From positions 1-64,000 of the forward strand of contig NZ_KB893253.1 in the NCBI RefSeq assembly GCF_000374065.1: a DNA stretch of 64,000 nucleotides. Reading direction: 5' to 3'. Position numbers and translations under genes: made by a program. This DNA is from Spirosoma luteum DSM 19990. GTDB taxonomy: Bacteria > Bacteroidota > Bacteroidia > Cytophagales > Spirosomataceae. This document shows, piece by piece, positions 8,119-16,906 of this stretch; within the stretch, counting starts at the first letter, position 1, and every line of letters begins with the position of its first letter. Below the pieces are notes generated by a model. The model had not been told where the DNA came from and ran no database searches. It saw only the letters and a list, made by a program, of their open reading frames with translations.

Positions 8119-10212
8119 ATGAGCGGCGATCAACGGCCCTTTGATTCAACAAGTACCCTCAATCAGCGACTGGATATTGACCTGGCACTCCTGGCCGCTG
8201 GACTCGGCGTCTGGGAAGTGAATCTGATCACCAACCAGGTACTGTGGGATGATCGATGCCGACAACTCTTTGGCATTGACCAAAACCAGATTTCCTTTTC
8301 CGACACCTGGCAATACATCCATTCCGAGGATGTTGAGCGGATCAATCAGGCCGTACAGTGGGCCATGAACCCGCTATCGGATGGCCACTATCAGGCAACC
8401 TACCGCAGCATCGGTCAGGATGGGCGCACCCGATGGATTCAGTCAACGGGCCGGAGTTACTTTGACCCGGCTGGTCAGCCAGTTCGGTTTGCGGGCGTCG
8501 CCCAGGAAGTAACCCGGCAAATGGAAGCTCAGCACCAGGAAGTCACTCAACAAGTGGCGGCCCGCCGGAAACTGGAGGAAAGTGAGGCCAAGTTCCGGTT
8601 GCTGATTGAAGAAGCCCCCTTTGCCACGGCTCTTTACACCGGGCCCGAACTCACCATTGACACCGTTAACATGGCCATGCTTCAGCTATGGGACAAGTCA
8701 GCGTCAATCGTGGGTAAAACCTTTGACGAGGCCTTGCCCGAACTGGAAAGCCAGCCCTTTACGGCCTTGTTGAAAAACGTTTACCAATCTGGTGTTGAAT
8801 ACGTTGCCAGAGGTCAGGCGGCCGACATTATGATCGACGGTCGGCTGCAACGGGGCTGGTACAACTTCAACTACAAACCGCTTTGCAACCAGAAAGGTGA
8901 CGTGTATGGCATCCTGCACATGGCGATCGAGGTAACCCAGCAGGTGATGGCTCGCCAAGAGCTTGAAGAGCTACAGGTCCACTTACAGGAGGCCATGGAA
9001 CTGGCTCAATTAGGCATTTGGAGCATTGATGTCGCCACCAACAAACTTAACTTTTCGGATCGGCTGATTGAGTGGTTTGGCTATGATCCCGACGAGCAGG
9101 ACTACCAGCAGGTGATCCCCATGCTGGATGCGGCCGATCAGGTGCGGGTCAACCAGGCGGTGGCCTGGGCCCTGAACCCCCAATCCGATGGCGTTTACAA
9201 CGAAATCTATACGGTCATTCATCCCGGGACGGCTCAGAAGCGCGTCTTGCATGCACGGGGTAAAACCGTCTTTGATGCCCAAGGTCAGGCGGTTCGGCTC
9301 AATGGCACGGCTCAGGATATCACCCTGCATCGCTCGTTGCAGCTAACCTTGGAGCAGCAAGTGCAGCAACGTACCGAGGAACTAGCCGCTACCAATGAAG
9401 CGTTAGCCGCTACCATTGACGAGTTGGAGACAAATAACGAGGAGTTTGCGGCTCTCAATGAAGAACTGAAAGAAGCTAACCAGCTCTTGAACCGCTCCAA
9501 CGAAAATCTTCAACAGTTTGCATACGTGGCCTCTCATGACTTGCAGGAGCCCCTGCGTAAGATTCAATCGTTCAGCGATATACTAAGAAGTCAATATGAA
9601 TCGCAATTAGGTGATGGGGTCGAGCACCTTCAACGAATGCAGCTAGCTGCCAGCCGCATGTCTACTCTGATTCGTGATCTGCTCGCTTATTCCCGCATAT
9701 CCACTCACCCCGATTCCACCGTACCGGTATCCCTGACTACGGTAATAAGAACAGCAGTAGACGATCTGGATTTGTTGATTACCGAGACCGGGGCCACCGT
9801 ATTGATTGATGAGCTACCCATTATCTCTGGCGATCCCGTCCAACTAGGCCAACTGTTTCAAAATTTGCTCAGCAATGCGTTGAAATTTCGGCAAACGAAT
9901 ACGACTCCTCATATCCAGGTTCGATGTCAGCTCATATCGTCTAGTAGCCTACCCGCAACGATTCAACCAACCCGCCAAGCTACAGCGTACTATCTGATTG
10001 AGGTGGCGGATAACGGCATTGGTTTCGATGATAAGTACACCAACCGCATTTTTCAGGTCTTTCAGCGGTTGCATAGCAAAACCGCGTACGCGGGCACGGG
10101 AATAGGGTTAGCGATTTGCGAAAAAGTGGTTGCTAACCATGGTGGTGCTATCGGGGCCAGTAGTCAACTGGGTCAAGGGGCTACGTTTAGTATCTACTTT
10201 CCATATCGGTAA
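8119..10212 (+). CDS. multi-PAS sensor histidine kinase
   Basis: 697 aa. Three PAS-like domains (~18-135, 155-275, 290-405) are followed by a Glu/Asn-rich coiled coil (~405-465). HisKA has the phytochrome-type box ASHDLQEPLRKIQSF with H473. HATPase_c has N-box NLLSNALKF (N586), G1 DNGIGF and G2 GTGIGLAICEKV. The first and third PAS domains resemble each other (WAMNPLSDG / WALNPQSDG), suggesting internal duplication. No membrane segment and no receiver domain, so it probably signals to a separate response regulator outside the window. Confidence 0.92.
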   Translation: MSGDQRPFDSTSTLNQRLDIDLALLAAGLGVWEVNLITNQVLWDDRCRQLFGIDQNQISFSDTWQYIHSEDVERINQAVQWAMNPLSDGHYQATYRSIGQDGRTRWIQSTGRSYFDPAGQPVRFAGVAQEVTRQMEAQHQEVTQQVAARRKLEESEAKFRLLIEEAPFATALYTGPELTIDTVNMAMLQLWDKSASIVGKTFDEALPELESQPFTALLKNVYQSGVEYVARGQAADIMIDGRLQRGWYNFNYKPLCNQKGDVYGILHMAIEVTQQVMARQELEELQVHLQEAMELAQLGIWSIDVATNKLNFSDRLIEWFGYDPDEQDYQQVIPMLDAADQVRVNQAVAWALNPQSDGVYNEIYTVIHPGTAQKRVLHARGKTVFDAQGQAVRLNGTAQDITLHRSLQLTLEQQVQQRTEELAATNEALAATIDELETNNEEFAALNEELKEANQLLNRSNENLQQFAYVASHDLQEPLRKIQSFSDILRSQYESQLGDGVEHLQRMQLAASRMSTLIRDLLAYSRISTHPDSTVPVSLTTVIRTAVDDLDLLITETGATVLIDELPIISGDPVQLGQLFQNLLSNALKFRQTNTTPHIQVRCQLISSSSLPATIQPTRQATAYYLIEVADNGIGFDDKYTNRIFQVFQRLHSKTAYAGTGIGLAICEKVVANHGGAIGASSQLGQGATFSIYFPYR

Positions 10213-10376
10213 AAACGAGCCTATTCGATCTCTTTGCTGCTCGCACAGGAAAATTAAAAAAACTAGTTCACGTATAGGCTCTAACGTATCAATAAGTTGA
10301 TTGACTTGCCTTTTGATATGGTTTTGACTAATTTTTGCTCTTATGATCTCTAAATAGTTCAGCTGAGGTGGGTCGG
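10213..10376. other. spacer with weak inverted repeat
   Basis: gagcctat (about 10217) and ataggctc (about 10274) form a widely spaced inverted repeat, with an A-rich run between. It could act as a loose terminator for the kinase gene. The IS3 copy begins at the end of this spacer. Confidence 0.3.
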
Positions 10377-10377
10377 T

Positions 10378-11330
10378 TTAGCCGGACACTTGTGATTGAG
10401 AGTTATGAGTGAAATTAGCTTGGTAATACTGTTTTTCAAAGTTGATCGGTGACAGATACCCCAATGCAGAGTGTAGGCGCCGAATGTTATAATACCCCTC
10501 GATGTAGTTAAACAGCTCATCATGAGCGTCTTGTAAGCTTTCAAAGCAGCTGTCTTCTAACAGTTCTGCTTTGAGCCGACTCCATAAAGACTCTGCATGA
10601 GCATTTTGGTAGGGATTTTCTTTCTCCGCCATACTCTGTTGACACTGCCATTTATTCAGACGCGCTCGAAACGTTTTGCCAAAATACTGACCGCCCTAGT
10701 CTGAGTGGGCAATCAAGCCGGACTGTGGACGACGCAAGCTAGCCGCTTGGTCGAAAGCCCTGATAATCAAGCTTTCTTCCATGGTTACATCGACACACCA
10801 GCCGACGACCCGACGCGAGAACAAATCAAGCCAACTGGCTAAGTAGAGCCAGCCTCCTCCTGACAATGGCAGGTAAGTGATGTCGCTTACCCAAGCCTGG
10901 TCGGGCCGGACTGGTTGGCCCAGTTCAAGCAATAGGTTAGGACAGGCCTGCAATCCATGCCTTGAATCAGTGGTACGAGGAACAAAACTGCGCGGCTGGA
11001 TGGCCTGCCAGTTTTGCCGCTTCATTAATCGTCTAATCTGGTGTCGACCTACTTCAATGCCTTGCTCCTGAAGAGCCTTTTGTACACGTCGACTAGCATA
11101 ACGTCGGCGGTTTCCCCAGAAGACATCCTGAACACTATTGGTCATTTCCTGCTCGGTTATAGATAATTGAAACGTTATTCCTGCTCGATATTCGTAGTAG
11201 CTACTTGTGCTGACTTTCAGTGTATTACAAAGTAATCTAACCGCGAAATGGGACTCTTCCTGTTTGATAAACTGGTAAATTAGTCTCAGGTCATGCGGCT
11301 GAAAATGGCGACAGCTTTTTTTAAAATATC
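10378..11330 (-). pseudogene. IS3-family OrfB transposase with internal TAG stop
   Basis: The frame reads LIYQFIKQEESHFAVRLLC, then the HTH_21 region, then the rve core: WVSDITYLPLSGG (first D), VVGWCVDVTMEESL, LIAHSD (second D), and after a stop GGQYFGKTFRARL and the third acidic residue in NAHAESLWSRLKAELL. The stop at 10696-10698 sits exactly where the family normally has Q in HSDQGGQY, so one CAG-to-TAG change explains it. The downstream half remains open to 10378 and the C-terminal GYYNIRRLHSALGYLSP is intact, so decay is recent. Confidence 0.88.
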
Positions 11331-11606
11331 GCGTTCTAACTCCGTTTGGCGAAGTTGCCGACGGAGCGATTCGACTTCTTCTTCCAAAGTGAATGTTGAT
11401 TTTTCACCCCCTTCGTCTTTTTTTCAGCAGCCCGCCAGGCATGGATAATGCTAGCACTGATGCCCATTTTTTTAGCTACAGCGAGAATAGACTCCCCGTT
11501 GGAAACTAGACGGAGTACGTCAGCTTTGAACTCAGGGGTGTACTTTCGGTTTGAAGTTGCTTTTTTTACCATTTGACACGAAGTTAAAATAAGTTTCGTG
11601 TCCGGA
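10381..11606 (-). mobile_element. IS3-family insertion sequence, 1226 bp, decayed
   Basis: The ends are gccggacac (10381-10389) and gtgtccgga (11598-11606), imperfect terminal inverted repeats sharing ccggacac. Both are flanked by TTTA (10377-10380 and 11607-11610), a likely 4-bp target duplication. It contains orfA and orfB on the minus strand in the usual IS3 order. orfA is out of frame after 55 or so codons and orfB has an internal stop, so this copy is probably dead. The preserved target duplication argues for a fairly recent insertion. Confidence 0.85.
11286..11572 (-). pseudogene. IS3-family OrfA, frameshifted (or using -1 frameshifting)
   Basis: The first ~57 codons give the HTH_Tnp_1 helix-turn-helix (YTPEFKADVLRLVSNGES, VAKKMGISASIIHAW). 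The zero frame then drifts into a nonsensical tail ending at 11336. The -1 frame instead continues with the expected leucine-zipper region (TLEEEVESLRRQLRQTELERDILKKA) and stops at 11286 after IFSRMT. The switch lies in a G5 run near 11406-11410, a few bases after a canonical slippery heptamer A AAA AAG. Either one G was deleted or a -1 frameshift is used. A deletion is favoured because orfB is also broken. Confidence 0.8.
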
Positions 11607-11610
11607 TTTA

Positions 11611-11733
11611 TAGGACCATCTCACTCTGGCAAATATGGCCATAAGATTTGGTTCGGCTACGTTCGACTGCGCTGGCTGCCTGAGAAAAATCTCTAGTATA
11701 TTGTTAAGTGTTAGAAGTCCACTTTTGGCACTA
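11611..11733. other. short spacer upstream of IS3 copy
   Basis: Unremarkable spacer between the IS target duplication and the stop of the CheB-like gene. It may contain the broken 3' flank of that transcription unit. Confidence 0.3.
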
Positions 11734-12729
11734 TCAGCCCATCACTACCGAGCGCAGTAAGGCTAATTGCTCCTGGGCTTGCTTGATCTGGCTTTGATAG
11801 GTCGGCGCTAAAGGGCTGGCGGACTCCAGCCCTTTAGCGGCTTGCTGAAGCAACATCACCACTTCTTCCAGGGCACGAATGGCATTCCACACCGAATCTT
11901 CGACCGTCTGGGTGACGCCACTCAGTAATGATTTGGCCGTAAACCCATGACCCGTATGACACCGGTAACGGGTCAATGTGCCTTCCTGGATGCTGACCAG
12001 CACACCGTGGCATTCCGGACAGGTCAAGGTCGATACCTCGCCCATCGAGAAGACATCGCTTTCTAAGGCCTGGTCTTCCCGGGTTACTTTTACTTCCTTT
12101 TCCATACGGGTCTCTTCCTGATTAGAAAGAGAGGGCCTGTCCCGGACTTTCTGCTGAACTAGTTCGCCTAACAAGTCAGCTAATTGGGTAATGGAAACAG
12201 TGTAGTCAACCGCTACGTGTTGAGCGACACTTTGGGGCATGCTGGGATAAGGCGCTTCCAGTGGGTCTTGAGTCACACAAATGCCCCCCAATCGTTTGAT
12301 AGACCACATCCCGGAGGTGCCATCGTCGAGCATACCCGTTAATACCACACCGATGACTCGGGGGCCGAATGTATACGCTGCTGAACGGAATAAGGCATCA
12401 ATCGAGGGTCTGAATCGGTTTTCTTTTGGCCCTTTCTTAACCAGTATTCGATCCTGTTCGACCAGTAAATGATGATCGGGTGGAGCGATGTAAATATGGC
12501 TTTGTTGGATTCGTTCCCCATCAACCGGATGTGAAGCAGGCAACTTACCAGCATGGCTAAGAATGTCGGGCAAATAAGAAGGTTCATTGGCACTAACATG
12601 CAAGGCCACAAAGATGGATGCTGGCAGATCAGGGGGTAAGGCAGCAACTAAATTTTTAAGGGCATACACGCCACCGGCTGAGGCACCAATGACGATGATA
12701 TCACGAGTCGCTGTAGAATCAGTTTGCAT
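11734..12729 (-). CDS. CheB-type protein-glutamate methylesterase without receiver domain
   Basis: 331 aa. The CheB catalytic domain fills ~10-190: nucleophile S17 in IGASAGGV, H44 in ALHVS, and D136 in VVLTGMLDDGTSGM form the expected triad. The N-terminal receiver domain of enteric CheB is absent. The C-terminal ~230-331 has a CPEC...YRCHTGHGF cysteine/histidine cluster (possible zinc site) followed by helices, a layout common in soil Bacteroidota. No MCPs, CheR or CheA are seen, so it probably acts in a non-chemotactic CheB/CheR/PAS-kinase signalling set, matching the nearby kinases. Confidence 0.88.
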   Translation of the reverse strand: MQTDSTATRDIIVIGASAGGVYALKNLVAALPPDLPASIFVALHVSANEPSYLPDILSHAGKLPASHPVDGERIQQSHIYIAPPDHHLLVEQDRILVKKGPKENRFRPSIDALFRSAAYTFGPRVIGVVLTGMLDDGTSGMWSIKRLGGICVTQDPLEAPYPSMPQSVAQHVAVDYTVSITQLADLLGELVQQKVRDRPSLSNQEETRMEKEVKVTREDQALESDVFSMGEVSTLTCPECHGVLVSIQEGTLTRYRCHTGHGFTAKSLLSGVTQTVEDSVWNAIRALEEVVMLLQQAAKGLESASPLAPTYQSQIKQAQEQLALLRSVVMG

Positions 12730-12855
12730 TCAAGTTGGGTTGATTAACCAGTCAACCAATTCGGTTGCTATCCTGGAGCACCTTGTCTTGTTTATAGGGC
12801 TCTTAGTAAGGGAATGGTCACGACGAAGCGGTAGCTAACCCATTCAGGACGGTCC
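12730..12855. promoter_or_regulatory. upstream region of the CheB-like gene
   Basis: 126 bases between the CheB start and the first gene remnant. A promoter for the minus-strand gene is expected here but no convincing consensus can be assigned. Confidence 0.25.
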
Positions 12856-13018
12856 TCAGCAGCGGTTGACAAGCGCCGGGCTGGCGCACCAGACACAGAT
12901 CGTCAGGAAGTCACGGGCCGATGCTTCGGCGTCATCAAACGGCAGCCGCAGCCTGTCGCCGTTTCTGAGGAGTAGGCTGGTCGGGTTGAGCCAGGAGTTG
13001 ATCAGACACGCCTTCTAA
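12856..13018 (-). pseudogene. degenerate small gene, copy A
   Basis: The minus strand first reads LEGVSDQLLAQPDQPTPQKR and stops. A shifted frame then reads FDDAEASARDFLTIC. Both pieces match copy B (13564-13767) in order: GISDQLPYQQDQPAP then FDAANDFLTIC. The same short gene is therefore present twice and this copy is frameshifted. Family unknown; too short for a function call. Confidence 0.55.
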
Positions 13019-13045
13019 GCCAGAGATAATACATTGTAACTAATA

Positions 13046-13175
13046 CAAAAAAGCCCCACGGGTCGTACCAATGGGGCTAAACTAACAGATATAAAACGCC
13101 CCTATTAACCCTTTATTGTGTACCTCGAAACAGGAGAGAGCTTATTTAGCACTTTATTTATACATACTCGTCTGT
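13046..13175. repeat. ~130-bp direct repeat, copy 1
   Basis: Begins near a hairpin agcccca ... tggggct (13052-13078), then shares cagat, ttattgtgta, gaaacagga, ttatttagcactttattt and ctcgtctgt in the same order and orientation as 17759-17893. By eye the two copies are about three-quarters identical. No coding potential. It could be a structured RNA end, a REP-type element or the trace of a duplication. Confidence 0.7.
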
Positions 13176-13563
13176 GTAGTGGCTCAGTTTGATCGTTAAC
13201 TGGCAATTTCAGTACGCTTGACCAGTGGCCCGACGAAGCGGCCGATTTCGTAGCAAATTGACCGCGTCCCGGCCACTAGCCGCCGGTGCGACGCGGGGAA
13301 CCGCTGTTAAGGACACTGAAATATTCCGGCCCGGCGCGGGCACACCTGGTAAGATTCATAGTTTGTACTTAAGTGGCACTTATTCTCAGAAAAGGCTCCT
13401 ACTTGAGACGAACTCAACTAATAGGGTAGTGAATTAGTAACCCCTTACAAACGGTCGTTTAGAAAATGTGTAAAGCAGTCTTCAGGATTATGATAAAAAT
13501 ACCTAAATAATTTGTTTTGGTTACCTGTTGGGCAAGTGGCAGGGAAGTAATTTAGGGAACAAA
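13176..13563. other. 388-bp region without a supported gene
   Basis: A 70-codon plus-strand frame (13225-13437) is Arg/Thr-rich and resembles nothing known. No other signal seen, except that acggtcgttt / gaaaatgt at about 13450-13470 loosely echoes the inner part of the res-like site at 5163-5198. Confidence 0.3.
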
Positions 13564-13767
13564 TTAGTCTGGCCATTTCTCTAAGCCTGCAGCAATACGT
13601 AATGCTCGTTGTACATCTTCCCAATAGTAGCCGCTGTCATAACCGGTTGACAGGCGATCACAGATCGTCAGAAAATCATTAGCGGCATCAAACCGCGCCG
13701 CGGACGGTCGCAGCTTTTCAGGAGCTGGTTGGTCTTGTTGATAGGGGAGTTGGTCAGATATGCCTTC
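13564..13767 (-). pseudogene. degenerate small gene, copy B (3' part intact)
   Basis: An open minus-strand frame of about 67 codons with no start codon: EGISDQLPYQQDQPAPEKLR, then ARFDAANDFLTICDRLSTGY and DSGYYWEDVQRALRIAAGLE, ending KWPD and a TAA stop. A stop codon lies just before the first Glu, so the 5' end is gone. It is homologous to copy A. The C-terminal YYWEDVQRALRIA helix looks like real protein. Family unknown. Confidence 0.55.
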
Positions 13768-13784
13768 CTATTTATGCCCACCCC

Positions 13785-14042
13785 TCATTTATTAAAGTCA
13801 AGAAACAGGATGCTGTGGGCTGGTAATTCAACTTTCCCCTTTTTTACAACGAATAACCGGTAGAGTGTCATTTATTGCCATTTCCAGTTCTGAACCATTG
13901 AGATTTACCTCTTTGGTGATCAATTCATCAGTGGTGAGTAAATATGTATTGCTTCATCAGATATGTTTACAGCGGTGGCCGTTTCATTGCCATTCAGGAT
14001 TAAGGCACTTTTTCCTTCAGGCTGCTTTTTGAACCATGAATA
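13785..14042 (-). pseudogene. frameshifted C-terminal remnant, glycoside-hydrolase-like
   Basis: Three consecutive minus-strand frames join to one protein tail: WFKKQPEGKSALILNGNETA, then TDELITKEVNLNGSELEMAI plus NDTLPVI, then KVELPAHSILFLDFNK and a stop. The NLNG...DTLP...LPAHSILFL order resembles the C-terminal beta-sandwich of heparanase/GH79-like glycosidases; this family call is tentative. Two frameshifts show the gene is dead. Further fragments (FRVRNRIKQPVEVSGNKLM, GGQLEPSIDLFIHG) lie upstream to about 14160. Confidence 0.5.
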
Positions 14043-14343
14043 AACAGATCAATACTGGGCTCTAACTGTCCACCTTCCTATACCTGGCTTCGCATGAGCT
14101 TATTCCCGGAGACCTCTACCGGCTGTTTTATGCGGTTTCGGACCCTAAACTCCAAAGCTGGCGCCAAGTCTGAATGTAGCTTTTTTTAACGGGTTGTTTC
14201 TGATAAATCACGTTCTGACGACTAACAATTAGGTGTTATTATCCGTCGGTAAACTCATTAATCGACATAGCGCATTTATCTGCTTGCCTGAAACACAGGC
14301 GCTCAGCAAGCTCATCTCTACCAGAAACTAAACCTATACTGAT
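14043..14343. other. spacer upstream of the hydrolase gene
   Basis: The left part holds more broken minus-strand coding fragments (to about 14160). The right part (14190-14343) is AT-richer and should hold the promoter for the 847-aa hydrolase gene. Confidence 0.35.
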
Positions 14344-16887
14344 ATGCCTACTAAAGATGAAGTGATTGAACGAAGAGGATTAGAACTAAAAGATGACCCT
14401 AAGGTCATTTCTCCTCCTATACTGGGCTTTCCGCTCTATGCTTGCTCAACCGTCGTAAAAGTCCTGTCATTCATACCCCAGGCAGGCATCGACGTTGAGA
14501 TAAACGGCGCCGTTATCGTCTCGGTGACTGTGGGCTTTCCAGAGCCCGATGGGGCTATTATTCCCATACCTGGTGCTTTGATTGCGGGTCAGGTAGTCCG
14601 GGCCCGCCAACGGAGTGCCAGTGCCATCAGCGGCTGGTCAAATTCCGTAACGGTGGGCAGTCATAAGGAAGATTTTCCGGCTGGTTTGCCTCGCCCGGTC
14701 ATCAACCCGGCCCCGGTTTATAAATGCGGTATTCGTACGGGTGTGAGCAATCTGCTCATCGGAAGCAACGCCTGGATTACTGCCGATGGCTCAACCGTTG
14801 GCTCTGCCAATGGCAGTAGGGAACAGCAGGGAATCAATATAGCACCGGCTTACAGTCTTGGTCGCAAAGTTGTGGCACAAGCTGAATTATGCGCTGATAA
14901 GTCACCACTCTCTGCCGAGGAAATTACGGTGAATGCCGCCTATCCGTTACCGACACCCACGTTTGATCCGGCCTATCAGGGAGCTACGCAACTCCGCATC
15001 AATAACGTTGCGAACGGGGCTCGGGTAAAACTGGAAATTGATGGGCTCAGCCAGGGAACGTCGGGGTGCTGGGGAGGGAGCCTGTACTGGAATTTGGGTA
15101 CGCCCCTGGGGGCTGGTGCCTCCCTTAAGGCTACGCAGTCGCTATGTGCCGATCAGCCCTCGTCCACGGGTCAAGGCACGGTAAATCCCTGTAGTGCGCT
15201 TCCACCACCCGATGTGGCTCCTGCTCAGATTGGGGATACGTTTATCCGATTGACAAACTACGTAGTGGGAGCCCTAGTCAAGGTCTACGTCAATAACGTA
15301 AAAGTAGGGGAAAGCAGCGGCTCAATTATTCCACTGACACAGGCCGTTGCCTTTGGCAACACCGTGTTGGTCGAACAGATCGTGGGTACGTGCCGCAGCC
15401 AGCTTTTAACAATCGTTCAGGTAAGATGTGTTGCCCCACCGCTGTCTTTCGATCCGTCTTACCTCAATTTATTTCCGGTGGGCTCTAGGACGTATAGCGA
15501 TGGCCGTCGAAAAGGGATAGTCTTTTATCCGGCCGAAACGGATGGCGACCAGGCCAAATTCAACAAGCGAGTTGCCGCTTTGGGACGCGTGCCCATCATT
15601 TTTATAGCGCACGGCAATCATAATCCGGCTGATCCGAGCTATCTGGGCTATGATTATTTTCAAAAAGACTTAGCCCGCATGGGGTTCATTGTCGTTTCGA
15701 TTGATTGCAATGAGTTTAATGGGTATTCGGGGGGGGTGAGTAATATCGAGGATCGGGCAGACTTGATTATTGACAATATTGCGTATTTTCAATCCTTGGA
15801 TGCTTCTTCCGGTTCGGTTTTTGAAAATAAAATTGATTTTAAGAAAACAGGCTTAATGGGTCATTCACGCGGAGGAGATGCCGTCGTTATGGTTCCAGAG
15901 GTCATTCCGTTGGCCGGTGTCACCTTGAAATCAGTACTGGCCCTGGCCCCAACCGACTTCCGGTGGTGGATCAACGGGACAACAACGGTGCCCAAGAAGT
16001 ATGAGTTTATGACGGTGCTTCCGGCAGGAGATGGCGACGTAACGGGTAACGAAGGCGCTCGGTTTTATGACCAGGCGCGCCCTTCCGGTTATAAATCGCA
16101 GCTCTATGTGCATAACACAAGTCATAATTTATTCAACCGTCAGTGGCTCTCTAATGACGGCCAGCCGATGGGGGTCATCGTGAGTCGCTACCAGCATGAG
16201 CGAATTTTGTCAGTTTACGGCTGTGCCCTGTTCCGGAATACGTTAAAAGGTCATGCTACAACGCAGTTTTTAGCCGGGTATGCCTTGCCCAGCGGAGCCC
16301 TTACGGACCGGGTGCATTTGTCATTTGAAAAAGCCAAGATGCCACCGATCGACAATTTTGAGGATGGAAATGGCATTGGTACCAACTCGATGGGCGGCCC
16401 CAATGCAGCCGTTAGTTTAGGCGCCAATGAATACTCGTTCAGACAGGTAACGTCGGGTGTTTTCAATCCTACCTTTTACGGCAATTCGGAAGGGATGGTG
16501 CTGAATGACCAGAATACAAATGGCACATTCACCTTAACTTTTAAGGAAACCCTCAACCTGAAAGGGAAAGAAATCTGGTTGCGCGCTGCTGAAGTGAATA
16601 CCAACGGCGCTCTGACGGGAGGACCTACGGGATTTCAACTTGGCCTTAAAGATGCGTCGGGTGTTACGGTTTTTATTGACAGCGATGGCGTAGGGGGGCT
16701 GCCCCGGCCTTACGACCGCCCCAGCGTCAAAAAAACAATGTTGAAAACGCTGCGATTTCCCGTAAGTTGCTTTAAAGCAGCCAGCCGTCGCTTTAAAGAA
16801 ACCGACGTAGTGGCCCTGGTCATTAAGTGTAATCGCCCTTCGCGACAACCCGCTCTGGCTTTTGACGATATTCAGCTAGTTAAATGA
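14344..16887 (+). CDS. large alpha/beta hydrolase with N-terminal repeat domains
   Basis: 847 aa. Residues ~25-375 contain about four similar ~85-residue beta-rich units (PxF..xYxGaT.lrI.NvanGArVkLeidG pattern), each with a cysteine near its end; they look like Ig-like or carbohydrate/adhesion modules. Residues ~385-660 are an alpha/beta hydrolase: IIFIAHGNHNP oxyanion strand, nucleophile elbow GHSRGGD with S508, acidic LPAGDGDVT, and H594 in NTSHNLFN. The family resembles dienelactone hydrolase / PAF-acetylhydrolase-type esterases. The last ~180 residues (FEDGNGIG ... ALAFDDIQLVK) look like a jelly-roll module. No N-terminal signal peptide, which is odd for such an architecture. The gene is followed by a 127-aa gene in the same direction. 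Confidence 0.75.
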   Translation: MPTKDEVIERRGLELKDDPKVISPPILGFPLYACSTVVKVLSFIPQAGIDVEINGAVIVSVTVGFPEPDGAIIPIPGALIAGQVVRARQRSASAISGWSNSVTVGSHKEDFPAGLPRPVINPAPVYKCGIRTGVSNLLIGSNAWITADGSTVGSANGSREQQGINIAPAYSLGRKVVAQAELCADKSPLSAEEITVNAAYPLPTPTFDPAYQGATQLRINNVANGARVKLEIDGLSQGTSGCWGGSLYWNLGTPLGAGASLKATQSLCADQPSSTGQGTVNPCSALPPPDVAPAQIGDTFIRLTNYVVGALVKVYVNNVKVGESSGSIIPLTQAVAFGNTVLVEQIVGTCRSQLLTIVQVRCVAPPLSFDPSYLNLFPVGSRTYSDGRRKGIVFYPAETDGDQAKFNKRVAALGRVPIIFIAHGNHNPADPSYLGYDYFQKDLARMGFIVVSIDCNEFNGYSGGVSNIEDRADLIIDNIAYFQSLDASSGSVFENKIDFKKTGLMGHSRGGDAVVMVPEVIPLAGVTLKSVLALAPTDFRWWINGTTTVPKKYEFMTVLPAGDGDVTGNEGARFYDQARPSGYKSQLYVHNTSHNLFNRQWLSNDGQPMGVIVSRYQHERILSVYGCALFRNTLKGHATTQFLAGYALPSGALTDRVHLSFEKAKMPPIDNFEDGNGIGTNSMGGPNAAVSLGANEYSFRQVTSGVFNPTFYGNSEGMVLNDQNTNGTFTLTFKETLNLKGKEIWLRAAEVNTNGALTGGPTGFQLGLKDASGVTVFIDSDGVGGLPRPYDRPSVKKTMLKTLRFPVSCFKAASRRFKETDVVALVIKCNRPSRQPALAFDDIQLVK

Positions 16888-16906
16888 ACGATAAACGAAC
16901 AAAACC

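Noticed and set aside
13225-13437. 70-codon frame inside the pseudogene region
   Set aside because: No recognisable protein pattern; surrounded by decayed sequence.
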